Source of the DNA: Papaver somniferum
Taxonomy: Eukaryota; Streptophyta; Magnoliopsida; Ranunculales; Papaveraceae
Direction of reading: 5' to 3'
Length of the DNA: 64,000 bases
Assembly: GCF_003573695.1 (NCBI RefSeq)
Contig: NC_039358.1
Coordinates: 159,640,920-159,704,919 of the forward strand
A model generated the notes under the pieces. It was not told the origin of the DNA. It searched no databases and saw only the letters and a list, made by a program, of their open reading frames with translations. Position numbers and translations under genes: made by a program. Below, one piece after another: positions 1 through 11,194 of this stretch. Position 1 is the first letter of the stretch, and each line of letters starts with the position of its first letter.

Positions 1-600
1 ACTTTCACTGTCCTTCATTTTGTTTGCTATTTTCTCCTGCTACTTCAACTTCTCTGCTGCTGCTGCTTTCCTTCCTCTTGCTACTGCAGCTTGCTTCTCT
101 TGCCCTGTGCTACAGCCACTGCTGCTGCTGCAACTGAGTTCGGCTCACAGCACAAGCCCAGTTCAGTCCACAGTTAACTCCAAAGGCCTAGTTACTCTCA
201 GGTCAAAAGCTAAGCCCAGGAACAAAGCCCAAAAGCCCAAATCCAGCCACTGTTTGGTTTACAAGCCAACTGAGTTCAAGGCTCAGTTCAGTTCACTTGA
301 ACCCAAATTCATTACATTTCCAAAGGCCCAGATCCTTGACTGAATCCAAAGCCAAGTTCACAGTTCATTCCAACATCATTCAAAGGCCCAAGGCCTAAAG
401 CACTTCACCATTACAAACAAACCCACTAAGCATTAAGCACAATTAGAAGCCCAATAGCAATTTAGAGCCCAAATAGCTAGAAACTCCAAACACACCCAGT
501 CTCTGTGGATCGACCCGTACTTGCACGAGTTACAACTGACGACCGTGCACTTGCGGTATTACTGTAGGCCCGTTTTCATTTCACTTCAATTTTATACGCT
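1..600. repeat. LTR-retrotransposon-like remnant
   Basis: This stretch is rich in AGCCCA/GGCCCA words. Around 500-610 it contains a block (CTGTGGATCGACCCG, then CGTGCACTTGCGG) of the kind often found near the LTR/leader of plant Ty3/Gypsy elements. There is no convincing coding sequence: the open frame at 20-343 is low-complexity and Leu/Ala/Ser-rich. The assignment rests on recalled family style rather than a match, so it is tentative. Bases 601-761 show nothing recognisable. Confidence 0.35.
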
Positions 601-761
601 TTCCCGGGCCCACCACTTTGCTCGAGTGATTTATATAGAGAGCATCCACAAAATTTTCAGAAGAAAAAAAATCTCGGTTTAGAGGGAAAAAATACCTAGT
701 TTAGGAAACAACATCCCAAAAAATACAAAACTTTCGTAATTTTGGATAGCAACATTATTCT

Positions 762-769
762 CATATACC
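762..769. repeat. hAT target-site duplication, left copy
   Basis: CATATACC lies directly before the first TAAGGGTGCACA end. The identical 8 bases follow the right end at 14464-14471. An 8-bp duplication is the length made by hAT transposases. Confidence 0.93.
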
Positions 770-990
770 TAAGGGTGCACAGGAACCGACCTGGACCGAG
801 GAACCGTCCCGGAACCGGCGGAACCGAGCCGATATTTGTCCCGAACCGAGGAACGGGGTACAGGTACCGGTCCATAAAATAGGAACCGAGGCTGATGAGG
901 TACAGGTACACGGTCCTGTATAAGTCCCGTACCGTCCGGCCCGAAAGAACCGACCATTCGTAGCCATTAGATTTAGGGGTACTGAACAAA
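770..990. promoter_or_regulatory. Left subterminal region with GAACCG-type motifs (first of four copies)
   Basis: About ten GAACCG/GGACCG-type words crowd the first 200 bases after the terminus, in both orientations. Equivalent regions start at 4983, 9390 and 13831. In hAT elements, subterminal repeats of this kind are where transposase binds; that role here is inferred. Confidence 0.6.
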
Positions 991-1007
991 TACAACCGTT
1001 AGATTAA

Positions 1008-1016
1008 GGGGGGGGG
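1008..1016 (+). repeat. Variable G tract in hAT left ends
   Basis: A run of G sits between the subterminal motifs and a TATA-like TATATACTACC. It is 9 G here, 10 at 5221-5230, 23 at 9628-9650 and 13 at 14068-14080. The tract length is among the fastest-changing features of the units. Confidence 0.85.
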
Positions 1017-1986
1017 TATATACTACCTTAACGATAGGTTTTCTCATTTTCGTTTTTCTTTTCCTTCTTCGTCTTCGACTCTTCCGGTCTTCCCTCTGAG
1101 AGACTGATATAGTCATATAGAGAGAGAACTGAGTTCTTGAGTCTCTGATTCTCTGAAGTCTGAAAGTGAACTCCATTAATCAGTGAACACAGAACACCGA
1201 ACAAGAAAAACACCTCCGATCCAGAAGGAGAAGGAGAAAAAGTCAGTAATTTCGATGATTTGATTTGTGTAAGTTTTTACTTTTTGTTGCTTTTTTTCTT
1301 ATCCAATTTTAATCCTAGGACTATGGATTCTATATGAAGTCGAGTTCTGGATGATCTAGGACTTTTGATTAATTAATTTAGGGTTTCAGTTTCACAGGGT
1401 AAGTATCAATCACGTCAGGAAGAGATGAAGGGAAAGGATTCAAGAAAGAAGCTGAAGGAAACCCATTAAGGTACTTTGTATTTCTTAGGCTTTTTATAAT
1501 TTTTTTAACTAATTTTGTTGTTTTAGTTTTTAATTTTATGATGTTTTGTTAAATTTTATCTCAATGCTCCTTGAATTTCTATGCTGCATACTCAGTTTTG
1601 AGTAATTTTTGTTGTCATTATGCAAACTCCCATGTTGTTGGGAATTATGATGTTCGCTCAAATGCTATTAGATCTCCTGCCTTAAGTCATACTTATAATT
1701 GGCTTGTGATAAATATTGCCTTCGATGAAATCTGAGTCATGCTTTCTCCTGCCTTGGTCTATACTTTAAAACCCCATATATTGATCATATTTTTAGGTTT
1801 CAACTACCTGGTCTATACCTCAATCGACCAATGTAGCTGTCACTTGAAATGACTCTTTAACTACATGTGAAATTAGTTTATATGAATTTTGAGCAAAGAA
1901 CCCTTTTAACATGTATCTTTACCATCCATTACAACTAGTAACATTTTAAAATTTTTGTATCATAAAAGTCTTTTCTCTTGTCAGTG

Positions 1987-2157
1987 ATGGAAAATATGGC
2001 GCCATTTCACTCGGAGAAATGTTGAAGAAGCCACTTGCAATTATTGTGGAAGGGACTTATAGGGCAACATGTTCAGAAATGGAACTTCTGCCTTGTGGAA
2101 GCACTTAAAAGATTCCCCAGCAATCCTATCATAACAGAGCTCACATAAATAATGCTA
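1987..2157 (+). pseudogene. BED-type zinc-finger mini-exon, unit 1 (broken)
   Basis: Equivalent to the mini-exons at 6227-6400 and 10646-10819 but shifted out of frame. There is an extra A after the start (ATGGAAAATATGG) and single-base changes further on. The finger cysteines can still be read in pieces. It follows a CTTGTCAG splice acceptor as in the other units. Confidence 0.6.
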
Positions 2158-2346
2158 GAATTTGTAACTTATGCAGTTAGCTTAATGAAATTATGCTTAG
2201 AACTTATGAAGTTATGCTTAGAACAATGTCCAGTTCTTATTTTTTATAACAGAGCTCAATGCTCCTGAACATGTCCAGTTATGAAGTTCTTATTTCTTCT
2301 TCATTTTATAAGTATGGAATGGATCAAGTTTCTTATTTAATTTTTC

Positions 2347-2510
2347 AGTTGAGTTCTTATTTCATTTCTTATTTCATTTCAGTTTCATTTCAGTTCTTAT
2401 TTCATTTTTCATTTCAGTTCTTATTTCATTTCTTATTTCATTTCAGTTCTTATTTCATCTCAGTTTCATTTCAGTTCTTATTTCATTTCAGTTCTTATGT
2501 AATTTTTCAG
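2347..2510 (+). repeat. TTTCAG-rich minisatellite before transposase exon 1
   Basis: Degenerate repeats of ATTTCATTTCAGTTCTT fill the sequence before the splice acceptor at about 2531. Equivalent blocks lie at 6597-6712 (shorter) and 11012-11160. Nearly every repeat offers a pyrimidine-CAG that could act as a splice acceptor. Confidence 0.75.
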
Positions 2511-2543
2511 CACTTAAATTTGTTTTCTCAGTGATAAGCTGGC

Positions 2544-4876
2544 ATGGATGAATCAAGTCAAGCTCATGGAACAGATACCCCTACACCTACAACTGCTACA
2601 CCTACCACTGCCAGAGATGCAATTGTTGGATCCTCAATCCAACCAACAAATGAAGCAGCACAGCCAGAGACAACAACAGTAGATGTAGAAGCTACTTCTA
2701 CATGTATGGGTGGTAAGATAACTTCTGACATTTGGAATCATTTTAAGAGGTTGAATGTTCAAGATGCTGGATGCAATTACTGCAAGAAGGTGATAAAGGC
2801 TCATACTGGAAAGAATGGTACAAGTGGAATGTGGAAGCACTTCAACAGATGCAAGCAGAATCCTAACAAGCCAAAGCCAAAAGGACAACAAAATCTGACA
2901 TTAAATCCTGCAGAACTGGGTGAGAATGAAGGTCAGTTAGTCTCTACTATTTTCAGTCAAGAGAAATGTAAAATGGCAGTTGTTGAATTTATTATAATTG
3001 ATGAGATGTCATTTAGAGCAGTTGAGGGTGAAGGTTTTAGGAGAATGATGCATGTCTTAGAGCCTAAATTTGTTGTGCCATGTAGAATGACTATTTATAG
3101 ATGTTTATTAGACATGTATGTATTAGAGAAAGAAAAGTTGAAAAATTACTTCAAGTCAACCAAGCAGAGGGTTAGTTTGACAACAGACACATGGACTTCA
3201 CCAAACAATTTCAACTACATCTGTGTAACAGTTCACTTTATTGATCAGCAGTGGAAGTATCAAAAGAGAATTATTATGTTTTGTGAGGTTAGTGGTCACA
3301 AAGGAATTGACATTGGTGAGATGTTAGAGAAGTGTTTGTCAGATTGGGAGCTTAAAGATGTGTTTACCGTCACTTTGGATAATATGAGTGCCAACAAGGT
3401 AGCAGTGGATTATTTGAAGACTAGTATTGTTTCAAAGACAAGGGCAGAAGAGAGAGCTAAGTACTTGCATGTATGTATATGTATATGAATATGACTTATT
3501 ATTTTTTTTACTTTCTAACTTAGGATTATGTTTATTAGTTTTGTTAAAATATCTAATACTTGTTTGAATTCACCTTTTCAGGTAAGGTGTGCAGCTCATG
3601 TACTTGCACTTGTGGTAAAAGATGCTGTGAGGGTCTACAACAAATCAATTGCAAGAATCAGGTCAGTTGTCAAGTATATAAAGGGTTCTCCATCTAGGTT
3701 GGCTAAGCTTAAGCGTTGTGCAAAATTAGTTGGAATAGAGTCTAAGGTAACATTGATATTAGATGTTAAGACTAGGTGGAATAGCACATTCTTGATGCTA
3801 CGGTCTGCAGAAGAAGAAGAAGGTAGTAGTGAGGAAACCTGCTCCATGTGAAGAGGACTGGATCTTTGCCAGAGGCCTTGTCAAATGTTTGAAAGTATTC
3901 TTTGATGCCACTGTTGCATTTTCAGCCTCAACTAAGGTAACAACAAACACTTTCTTATGGCAATTAGTTATCATATATGAGCAACTAGTTGAGTTTAGAG
4001 ATAATGTAGATGAAGATCCTTTTATTGCTACTATGGCTGGAAAAATGTTTAAGAAGTATAACAAATATTGGGGTGATTATGCAAAGATGAACCCTACAAC
4101 CTTTTTTTCCATGTTGTTGGATCCTAGAGAGAAAGAAAAAGGACTACAATTTGTTCTTGAGCTCTTGTATGGGAAGAATTCTTCTAAGGTTGAATCTGTT
4201 ATGAAGCTTGTTAAGTTGGATTTTAAGATTCTATTTGAAGAATATAAGGATGCCTATTCAGTTCATGAGGAGGAGTCAAGCATTTCTAGCCAGGGACAAG
4301 CCAAAGCAGTGGTAAGTAAACCAGTGGCAGGGCCAAGTCGTATGAAAGAGTTGATGTCAAGGAGTAAGAGGTTCAAGAAAAGCCCAAATGATGATGAGGG
4401 AAAAACAGAGTTGGATAAATATTTCATTGACGAGTATGAAGAAGGTGTAGGAGAAGATGATGATGAGGAGTTTGACTTATTGGGTTGGTGCAAGACCAAC
4501 AATACAAAGTATAAGATACTTGGACATATGGCTAAGGACATATTAGCCATTCCTGTGTCTTCTGTTGCCTCTGAGTCTGCTTTTAGCACAGGAAAGCGAG
4601 TCTTAAGTCCTTGTAGAAGCTCTTTATCTACAAGGACAGTTGAGGCATTGCTTTGCACACAAAGATGGCTAAGGAAGCCAATACAACTTGATCTTCTATC
4701 TGATTACATACCAGATGATGATGTTGAAGTTGAAGAAGGTAACATATTACATTATTACTTGTGTTTGGCAGTAATAGATATAGTCTAATAGTTACTAACT
4801 GCTATTATTTGTTTTTGCAGCGTTACTTGGTCCTATCAACACTGATGACACCACAAGTGCTGCTGACATGGATTAG
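2544..4876 (+). pseudogene. hAT transposase, copy 1 (206-bp deletion, frameshift)
   Basis: Cut-and-paste transposase of the hAT superfamily. Exons by comparison with copy 3: 2544-3470, 3582-4738 and 4821-4876, with introns of 111 and 82 bp. The N-terminal BED finger has all ligands (CNYC at the front, HFNRC at the back). Catalytic Asp motifs TTDTWTS and TLDN are present, as is the C-terminal dimerisation block with SVASESAFSTGKR. Relative to copy 2, 206 bases are missing near 3813, between GAAGAAG-type repeats. This removes the acidic/basic linker and shifts the frame, so the product would stop at about 3851. The second half stays open (3829 to the intron). Confidence 0.88.
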
Positions 4877-6226
4877 AAGATCAAGATTCAAGACTACTGC
4901 AGCACTAGCTGCACTGCTAGTTGTTTTTTTTCCAGATTTTCTCATTTTCAAGACTTAGCGTGGCTACTGCTACTGTTTTTTCTAAGGGTGCACAGGAACC
5001 GACCTGGACCGAGGAACCGTCCCGGAACCGGCGGAACCGAGCCGATATTTGTCCCGAACCGAGGAACGGGGTACAGGTACCGGTCCATAAAATAGGAACC
5101 GAAGCTGATGAGGTACAGGTACACGGTCCTGTATAAGTCCCGTACCGTCCGGACCGAAAGAACCGACCATTCGTAGCCATTAGATTTAGGGGTACTGAAC
5201 AAATACAACCTTTAGATTAAGGGGGGGGGGTACATATACTACCTTAACGATAGGGTTTCTCATTTTCGTTTTTCTTTTCCTTCTTCGTCTTCGACTCTTC
5301 CGGTCTTCCCTCTGAGAGACTGATATAGTCATATAGAGAGAGAACTGAGTTCTTGAGTCTCTGATTCTCTGAAGTCTGAACGTGAACTCCATTAATCAGT
5401 GAACACGGAACACCGAACAAGAACAACACCTCTCGATCCAGAAGAAGAAGTAGAAAAAGTCAGTGATTTCAATGATTTGATTTGTGTAAGTTTTTTACTT
5501 TTGTTGCTTTTTTTCTTCTCCAATTTTAATCCTAGGACTATGGATTTCTATATGAAGTCGAGTTCTGGATGATCCTAGGACTTTTGATTAATTTAATTTA
5601 GGGTTTCAGTTTCACAGGGTAAGTTATCAATCACGTCAGGAAGAAGACGAAGGGAAAGGATTCAAGGAAGAAGCTGAAGGAAACCCATTAAGGTACTTTG
5701 TATTTCTTTAGGCTTTTTATAATTTTTTAATTAATTTTGTTGTTTTTCAGTTTTTAATTTTATGATGTTTTGTCTAAATTTTATCTCAATGCTCCTTGAA
5801 TTTCTATGCTGCATACTCAGTTTTGAGTAATTTTTGTTGTCATTATGCAAACTCCCATGTTGTTGGGAATTATGATGTTCGCTCAAATGCTATTAGATCT
5901 CCTGCCTTAAGTCATACTTATAATTTGGCTTGTGATAAATATTTGCCTTCCATGAAATCTGAGTCATGCTTTTCTCCTGCCTTGGCTATACTTTAAAACC
6001 CCATTATATTTGATCATATTTTTAAGGTTTCAACTACCTGGTCTATACCTCAATCGACCAATGTTAGCTGTCACTTGAAATGACTCTTTATACTTACATG
6101 TGAAATTAAGTTTTATATGAATTTTGAGCAAAGAACCCTTTTAACATTTATCTTTACCATCCATTACAACATAGTACATCTTTTAATAGTTTTTGTTATC
6201 ATTAAAAGTCTTTTCTCTTGTCAGTG

Positions 6227-6400
6227 ATGGAAATATGGCGCCATTTCACTCGGAGAAATGTTGAAGAAGCCACTTGCAATTATTGTGGAAGGACTTATAA
6301 GGCTAACATGTTCAGAAATGGAACTTCTGCCTTGTGGAAGCACTTTAAAAGATTCCCCAGCAATCCTAATCATAACAGAGCTCACATAAATAATGCTTAG
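6227..6400 (+). CDS. BED-type zinc-finger mini-exon, unit 2
   Basis: A 57-residue frame begins MEIWRHFTRRNVEEATCNYC, continues through an NGTS...WKHF segment and stops at a TAG. It is clearly related to the BED finger of the main transposase (CNYC, then NGTS and WKHF), but the final zinc ligand is Phe/Pro-rich instead of Cys; a later His (NRAH) might substitute. It sits after a splice acceptor and about 340 bases before the main start codon. It may be an upstream reading frame, a separate small finger protein, or an ancestral exon no longer joined to the transposase. Confidence 0.5.
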   Translation: MEIWRHFTRRNVEEATCNYCGRTYKANMFRNGTSALWKHFKRFPSNPNHNRAHINNA

Positions 6401-6743
6401 AATTTGTAACTTATGCAGTTATGCTTAATGAAATTATGCTTAGAACTTATGAAGTTATGCTTAGAACAATGTCCAGTTCTTATTTTTTATAACAGAGCTC
6501 AATGCTCCTTGAACAATGTCCAGTTATGAAGTTCTTATTTCTTCTTCATTTTATAAGTATGGAATGGATCAAGTTTCTTATTTAATTTTTCAGTTGAGTT
6601 CTTATTTAATTTCTTATTTCAATTCAGTTTCATTTCAGTTCTTATTTCATTTTTCATTTCAGTTCTTATTTCATTTCTTATTTCATTTCAGTTCTTATTT
6701 AATTTTTCAGCACTTAAATTTGTTTTCTCAGTGATAAGCTGGC

Positions 6744-9283
6744 ATGGATGAATCAAGTCAAGCTCATGGAACAGATACCCCTACACCTACACCTGTTACA
6801 CCTACCACTGCCACAGATGCAATTGTTGGATCCTCAATCCAACCAACAAATGAAGCAGCACAGCCAGAGACAGCAACAGTAGATGTAGAAGCTACTTCTA
6901 CATGTATGGGTGGTAAGATAACTTCTGACATTTGGAATCATTTTAAGAGGTTGAATGTTCAAGATGCTGGATGCAATTACTGCAAGAAGGTGAAAAAGGA
7001 TCATACTGGAAAGAATGGTACAAGTGGAATGTGGAAGCACTTCAACAGATGCAAGCAGAATCCTAACAAGCCAAAGCCAAAAGGACAACAAACTCTGACA
7101 TTAAATCCTGCAGAACTGGGTGAGAATGAAGGTCAGTTAGTCTCTACTATTTTCAGTCAAGAGAAATGTAAAAGGGCAGTTGTTGAATTTATTATAATTG
7201 ATGAGATGTCATTTAGAGCAGTTGAGGGTGAAGGTTTTAGGAGAATGATGCATGTCTTAGAGCCTAAATTTGTTGTGCCAAGTAGAATGACTATTTATAG
7301 ATGTTTATTAGACATGTATGTATTAGAGAAAGAAAAGTTGAAAAATTACTTCAAGTCAACCAAGCAGAGGGTTAGCTTGACAACAGACACATGGACTTCA
7401 CCAAACAATTTCAACTACATCTGTGTAACAGTTCACTTTATTGATCAGCAGTGGAAGTATCAAAAGAGAATTATTATGTTTTGTGAGGTTAGTGGTCACA
7501 AAGGAATTGACATTGGTTGAGATGTTAGAGAAGTGTTTGTCAGATTGGGAGCTTAAAGATGTGTTTACTGTCACTTTGGATAATGTGAGTGCCAAAAAGG
7601 TAGCAGTGGATTATTTGAAGACTAGTATTGTTTCAAAGACAAGGGAAGAAGAGAGATCTAAGTACTTGCATGTATGTATATGTATATGAATATGACTTAT
7701 TATTATTTTTACTTTCTAACTTAGGATTATGTTTATTAGTTTTGTTAAAATATCTAATACTTGTTTGAATTCACCTTTTCAGGTAAGGTGTGCAGCTCAT
7801 GTACTTGCACTTGTGGTAAAAGATGCTGTGAGGGTCTACAACCAATCAATTGCAAGAATCAGGTCAGTTGTCAAGTATATAAATGGTTCTCCATCTAGGT
7901 TGGCTAAGCTTAAGCGTTGTGCAAAATTAGTTGGAATAGAGTCTAAGGTAACATTGATATTAGATGTTAAGACTAGGTGGAACAGCACATTCTTGATGCT
8001 ACAGGCTGCAGAAGTGTTAGAAAAAGCATTTATTAGGTTAGAAAGGTATGACAAGGAATATCGGCAGTTGTTTTATTACCCAAAACAGAGTGAGAAAGAT
8101 CTACCTGATGCTAATGATTTTGATATTGATGTTAGTGTTGGTGAAGAAGAAGAAGAATTTAGTGAAGAAGAACAAGAAGAAGTTGAGGTGACAGGGAAGA
8201 AGAATAAGGCACAAAAGAAGAAGAAGAAGGTGGTAGTGAGGAAACCTGCTCCATGTGAAGAGGACTGGATCTTTGCCAGAGGCCTTGTCAAATGTTTGAA
8301 AGTATTCTTTGATGCCACTGTTGCATTTTCAGCCTCAACTAAGGTAACAACAAACACTTTCTTATGGCAATTAGTTATCATATATGAGCAACTAGTTGAG
8401 TTTAGAGATAATGTAGATGAAGATCCTTTTATTTCTACTATGGCTGGAAAAATGTTTAAGAAGTATAACAAATATTGGGGTGATTATGCAAAGATGAACC
8501 CTACAACCTTTTTTGCCATGTTGTTGGATCCTAGAGAGAAAGAAAAAGGACTACAATTTGCTCTTGAGCTCTTGTATGGGAAGAATTCTTCTAAGGTTGA
8601 ATCTGTTATGAAGCTTGTTAAGTTGGATTTTAAGATTCTATTTGAAGAATATAAGGATGCCTATTCAGTTCATGAGGAGGAGTCAAGCAGTTCTATCCAG
8701 GGACAAGCCAAAGAAGTGGTAAGTAAACCAGTGGCAGGGCCAAGTCGTATGAAAGAGTTGATGTCAAGGAGTAAGAGGTTCAAGAAAATCCCAAATGATG
8801 ATGAGGGAAAAACAGAGTTGGATATATATTTCATTGACGAGTATGAAGAAGGTGTAGGAGAAGATGATGATGAGGAGTTTGACTTATTGGGTTGGTGGAA
8901 GACCAACAATACAAAGTATAAGATACTTGGACATATGGCTAAGGACATATTAGCCATTCCTGTGTCTTCTGTTGCCTCTGAGTCTGCTTTTAGCACAGGA
9001 AAGCGAGTCTTAAGTCCTTGTAGAAGCTCTTTATCTACAAGGACAGTTGAGGCATTGCTTTGCACACAAAGCTGGCTAAGGAATCCAATACAACTTGATC
9101 TTCTATCTGATTACATACCAGATGATGATGTTGAAGTTGAAGAAGGTAACATATTACATTATTACTTGTGTTTGGCAGTAATAGATATAGTCTAATAGTT
9201 ACTAACTGCTATTATTTGTTTTTGCAGCGTTACTTGGTCCTATCAACACTGATGACACCAAAAGTGCTGCTGACATGGATTAG
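6744..9283 (+). pseudogene. hAT transposase, copy 2 (one-base insertion)
   Basis: Same gene layout as copy 3: exon 1 6744-7671, intron 7672-7782, exon 2 7783-9145, exon 3 9228-9283. The BED finger is intact (CNYC...HFNRC). One extra T at about 7517 (GACATTGGTTGAG against GACATTGGTGAG) makes an immediate TGA after 258 codons. This removes the second catalytic Asp and everything after it. Downstream of the lesion the frame is open and very close to copy 3, so the break looks recent. Exon 2 keeps the Glu-rich then Lys-rich linker deleted in copy 1. Confidence 0.9.
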
Positions 9284-9650
9284 AAGATCAAGATTCAAGA
9301 CTACTGCAGCACTAGCTACACTGCTAGTTGTTTTTTTTCCAGATTTTCTCATTTTCAAGACTTAGTGTGGCTACTGCTACTGTTTTTTCTAAGGGTGCAC
9401 AGGAACCGACCTGGACCGAGGAACCGTCCCGGAACCGGCTGAACCGAGCCGATATTTGTCCCGAACCGAGGAACGGGGTACAGGTACCGGTCCATAAAAT
9501 AAGAACCGAGGCTGATGAGGTACAGGTACACGGTCCTGTATAAGTCTCGTACCGTCCGGACCGAAAGAACCGACCATTCGTAGCCATTAGATTTAGGGGT
9601 ACTGAACAAATACAACCGTTAGATTAAGGGGGGGGGGGGGGGGGGGGGGG

Positions 9651-9662
9651 TATATATACTAC
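9651..9662 (+). promoter_or_regulatory. Candidate TATA element of hAT unit 3
   Basis: TATATATACTACC follows the G tract and precedes a pyrimidine-rich leader. Equivalent sites follow the G tracts of the other units. There is no direct evidence of a transcription start. Confidence 0.35.
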
Positions 9663-10645
9663 CTTAACGATAGGGTTTCTCATTTTCTTTTTTCTTTTCC
9701 TTCTTCGTCTTCGACTCTTCCGGTCTTCCCTCTGAGAGACTGATATAGTCATATAGAGAGAGAACTGAGTTCTTGAGTCTCTGATTCTCTGAAGTCTGAA
9801 AGTGAACTCCATTAATCAGTGAACATGGAACACCGAACAAGAACAACACCTCTCGATCCAGAAGAAGAAGGAGAAAAAGTCAGTGATTTCAATGATTTGA
9901 TTTGTGTAAGTTTTTTACTTTTGTTGCTTTTTTTCTTCTCCAATTTTAATCCTAGGACTATGGATTTCTATATGAAGTCGAGTTCTGGATGATCCTAGGA
10001 CTTTTGATTAATTTAATTTAGGGTTTCAGTTTCACAGGGTAAGTTATCAATCACGTCAGGAAGAAGACGAAGGGAAAGGATTCAAGGAAGAAGCTGAAGG
10101 AAACCCATTAAGGTACTTTGTATTTCTTTAGGCTTTTTATAATTTTTTTAATTAATTTTGTTGTTTTCAGTTTTTAATTTTATGATGTTTTGTCTAAATT
10201 TTATCTCAATGCTCCTTGAATTTCTATGCTGCATACTCAGTTTTGAGTAATTTTTGTTGTCATTATGCAAACTCCCATGTTGTTGGGAATTATGATGTTC
10301 GCTCAAATGCTATTAGATCTCCTGCCTTAAGTCATACTTATAATTTGGCTTGTGATAAATATTTGCCTTCCATGAAATCTGAGTCATGCTTTTCTCCTGC
10401 CTTGGCTATACTTTAAAACCCCATTATATTGATCATATTTTTAAGGTTTCAACTACCTGGTCTATACCTCAATCGACCAATGTTAGCTGTCACTTGAAAT
10501 GACTCTTTATACTTACATGTGAAATTAAGTTTTATATGAATTTTGAGCAAAGAACCCTTTTAACATTGATCTTTACCATCCATTACAACATAGTACATCT
10601 TTTAATAATTTTTGTTATCATTAAAAGTCTTTTCTCTTGTCAGTG
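9663..10645 (+). other. hAT unit 3 leader with likely untranslated exon and intron
   Basis: A pyrimidine-rich leader runs to a good donor (GTAAG at 9906-9910). A polypyrimidine-CAG acceptor stands just before the BED mini-exon (CTTGTCAG, ending at 10643). Small extra exons may lie between, for example near 10020-10110. No convincing long reading frame was seen. The same layout occurs at 1021-1983 and 5234-6224. Confidence 0.4.
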
Positions 10646-10819
10646 ATGGAAATATGGCGCCATTTCACTCGGAGAAATGTTGAAGAAGCCACTTGCAATT
10701 ATTGTGGAAGGACTTATAGGGCTAACATGTTCAGAAATGGAACTTCTGCCTTGTGGAAGCACTTTAAAAGATACCCCAGCAATCCTAATCATAACAGAGC
10801 TCACATAAATAATGCTTAG
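10646..10819 (+). CDS. BED-type zinc-finger mini-exon, unit 3
   Basis: Same 57-residue frame as in unit 2, with a few substitutions (RTYRAN for RTYKAN; KRYPSN for KRFPSN). The cysteine pair CNYC is kept here, whereas the main finger of the same unit has lost its second cysteine. Stop codon TAG. No conserved donor was found that would join it in frame to the transposase at 11195, so it is most simply an upstream small ORF. Confidence 0.5.
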   Translation: MEIWRHFTRRNVEEATCNYCGRTYRANMFRNGTSALWKHFKRYPSNPNHNRAHINNA

Positions 10820-11194
10820 AATTTGAAACTTATGCAGTTATGCTTAATGAAATTATGCTTAGAACTTATGCAGTTATGCTTAGAACAATGTCCAGTTCTT
10901 ATTTTTTATAACAGAGCTCAATGCTCCTTGAACAATGTCCAGTTATGAAGTTCTTATTTCTTCTTCATTTTATAAGTATGGAATGGATCAAGTTTCTTAT
11001 TTAATTTTTCAGTTGAGTTCTTATTTCATTTCAGTTTCATTTCAGTTCTTATTTCATTTTTCATTTCAGTTCTTATTTCATTTCAGTTTCATTTCAGTTC
11101 TTATTTCATTTCAGTTTCATTTCATTTCTTATTTCATTTCAGTTCTTATTTAATTTTTCAGCACTTAAATTTGTTTTCTCAGTGATAAGATGGC

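Larger units (their letters stand above)
770..4982 (+). repeat. hAT tandem unit 1
   Basis: Contains left end, leader, upstream BED mini-exon and transposase copy 1. It ends with CTACTGCTACTGTTTTTTC immediately before the next left end, 106 bp after the transposase stop codon. It is the most damaged unit: many single-base losses at 1270-2270 and a 206-bp coding deletion. Confidence 0.9.
4983..9389 (+). repeat. hAT tandem unit 2
   Basis: Nearly identical to unit 3 along its length. It has left end, leader, BED mini-exon and transposase copy 2, which carries a one-base insertion. It ends at the same base as unit 1. Confidence 0.9.

Noticed and set aside
696..995. Minus-strand frames over each hAT left end (also at 4917-5208, 9324-9615 and 13765-14056)
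   Set aside because: They recur only because the left end recurs, overlap each other in several frames, and translate the GAACCG-type motif array. No protein family.
2259..2534. Phe/Ser-rich frame before each transposase start
   Set aside because: Translation of the TTTCAG minisatellite in an intron; it changes length freely between units.
4983..9389. Units 2 and 3 as independent hAT insertions
   Set aside because: No right terminus and no 8-bp duplication at the internal junctions; all junctions are identical.
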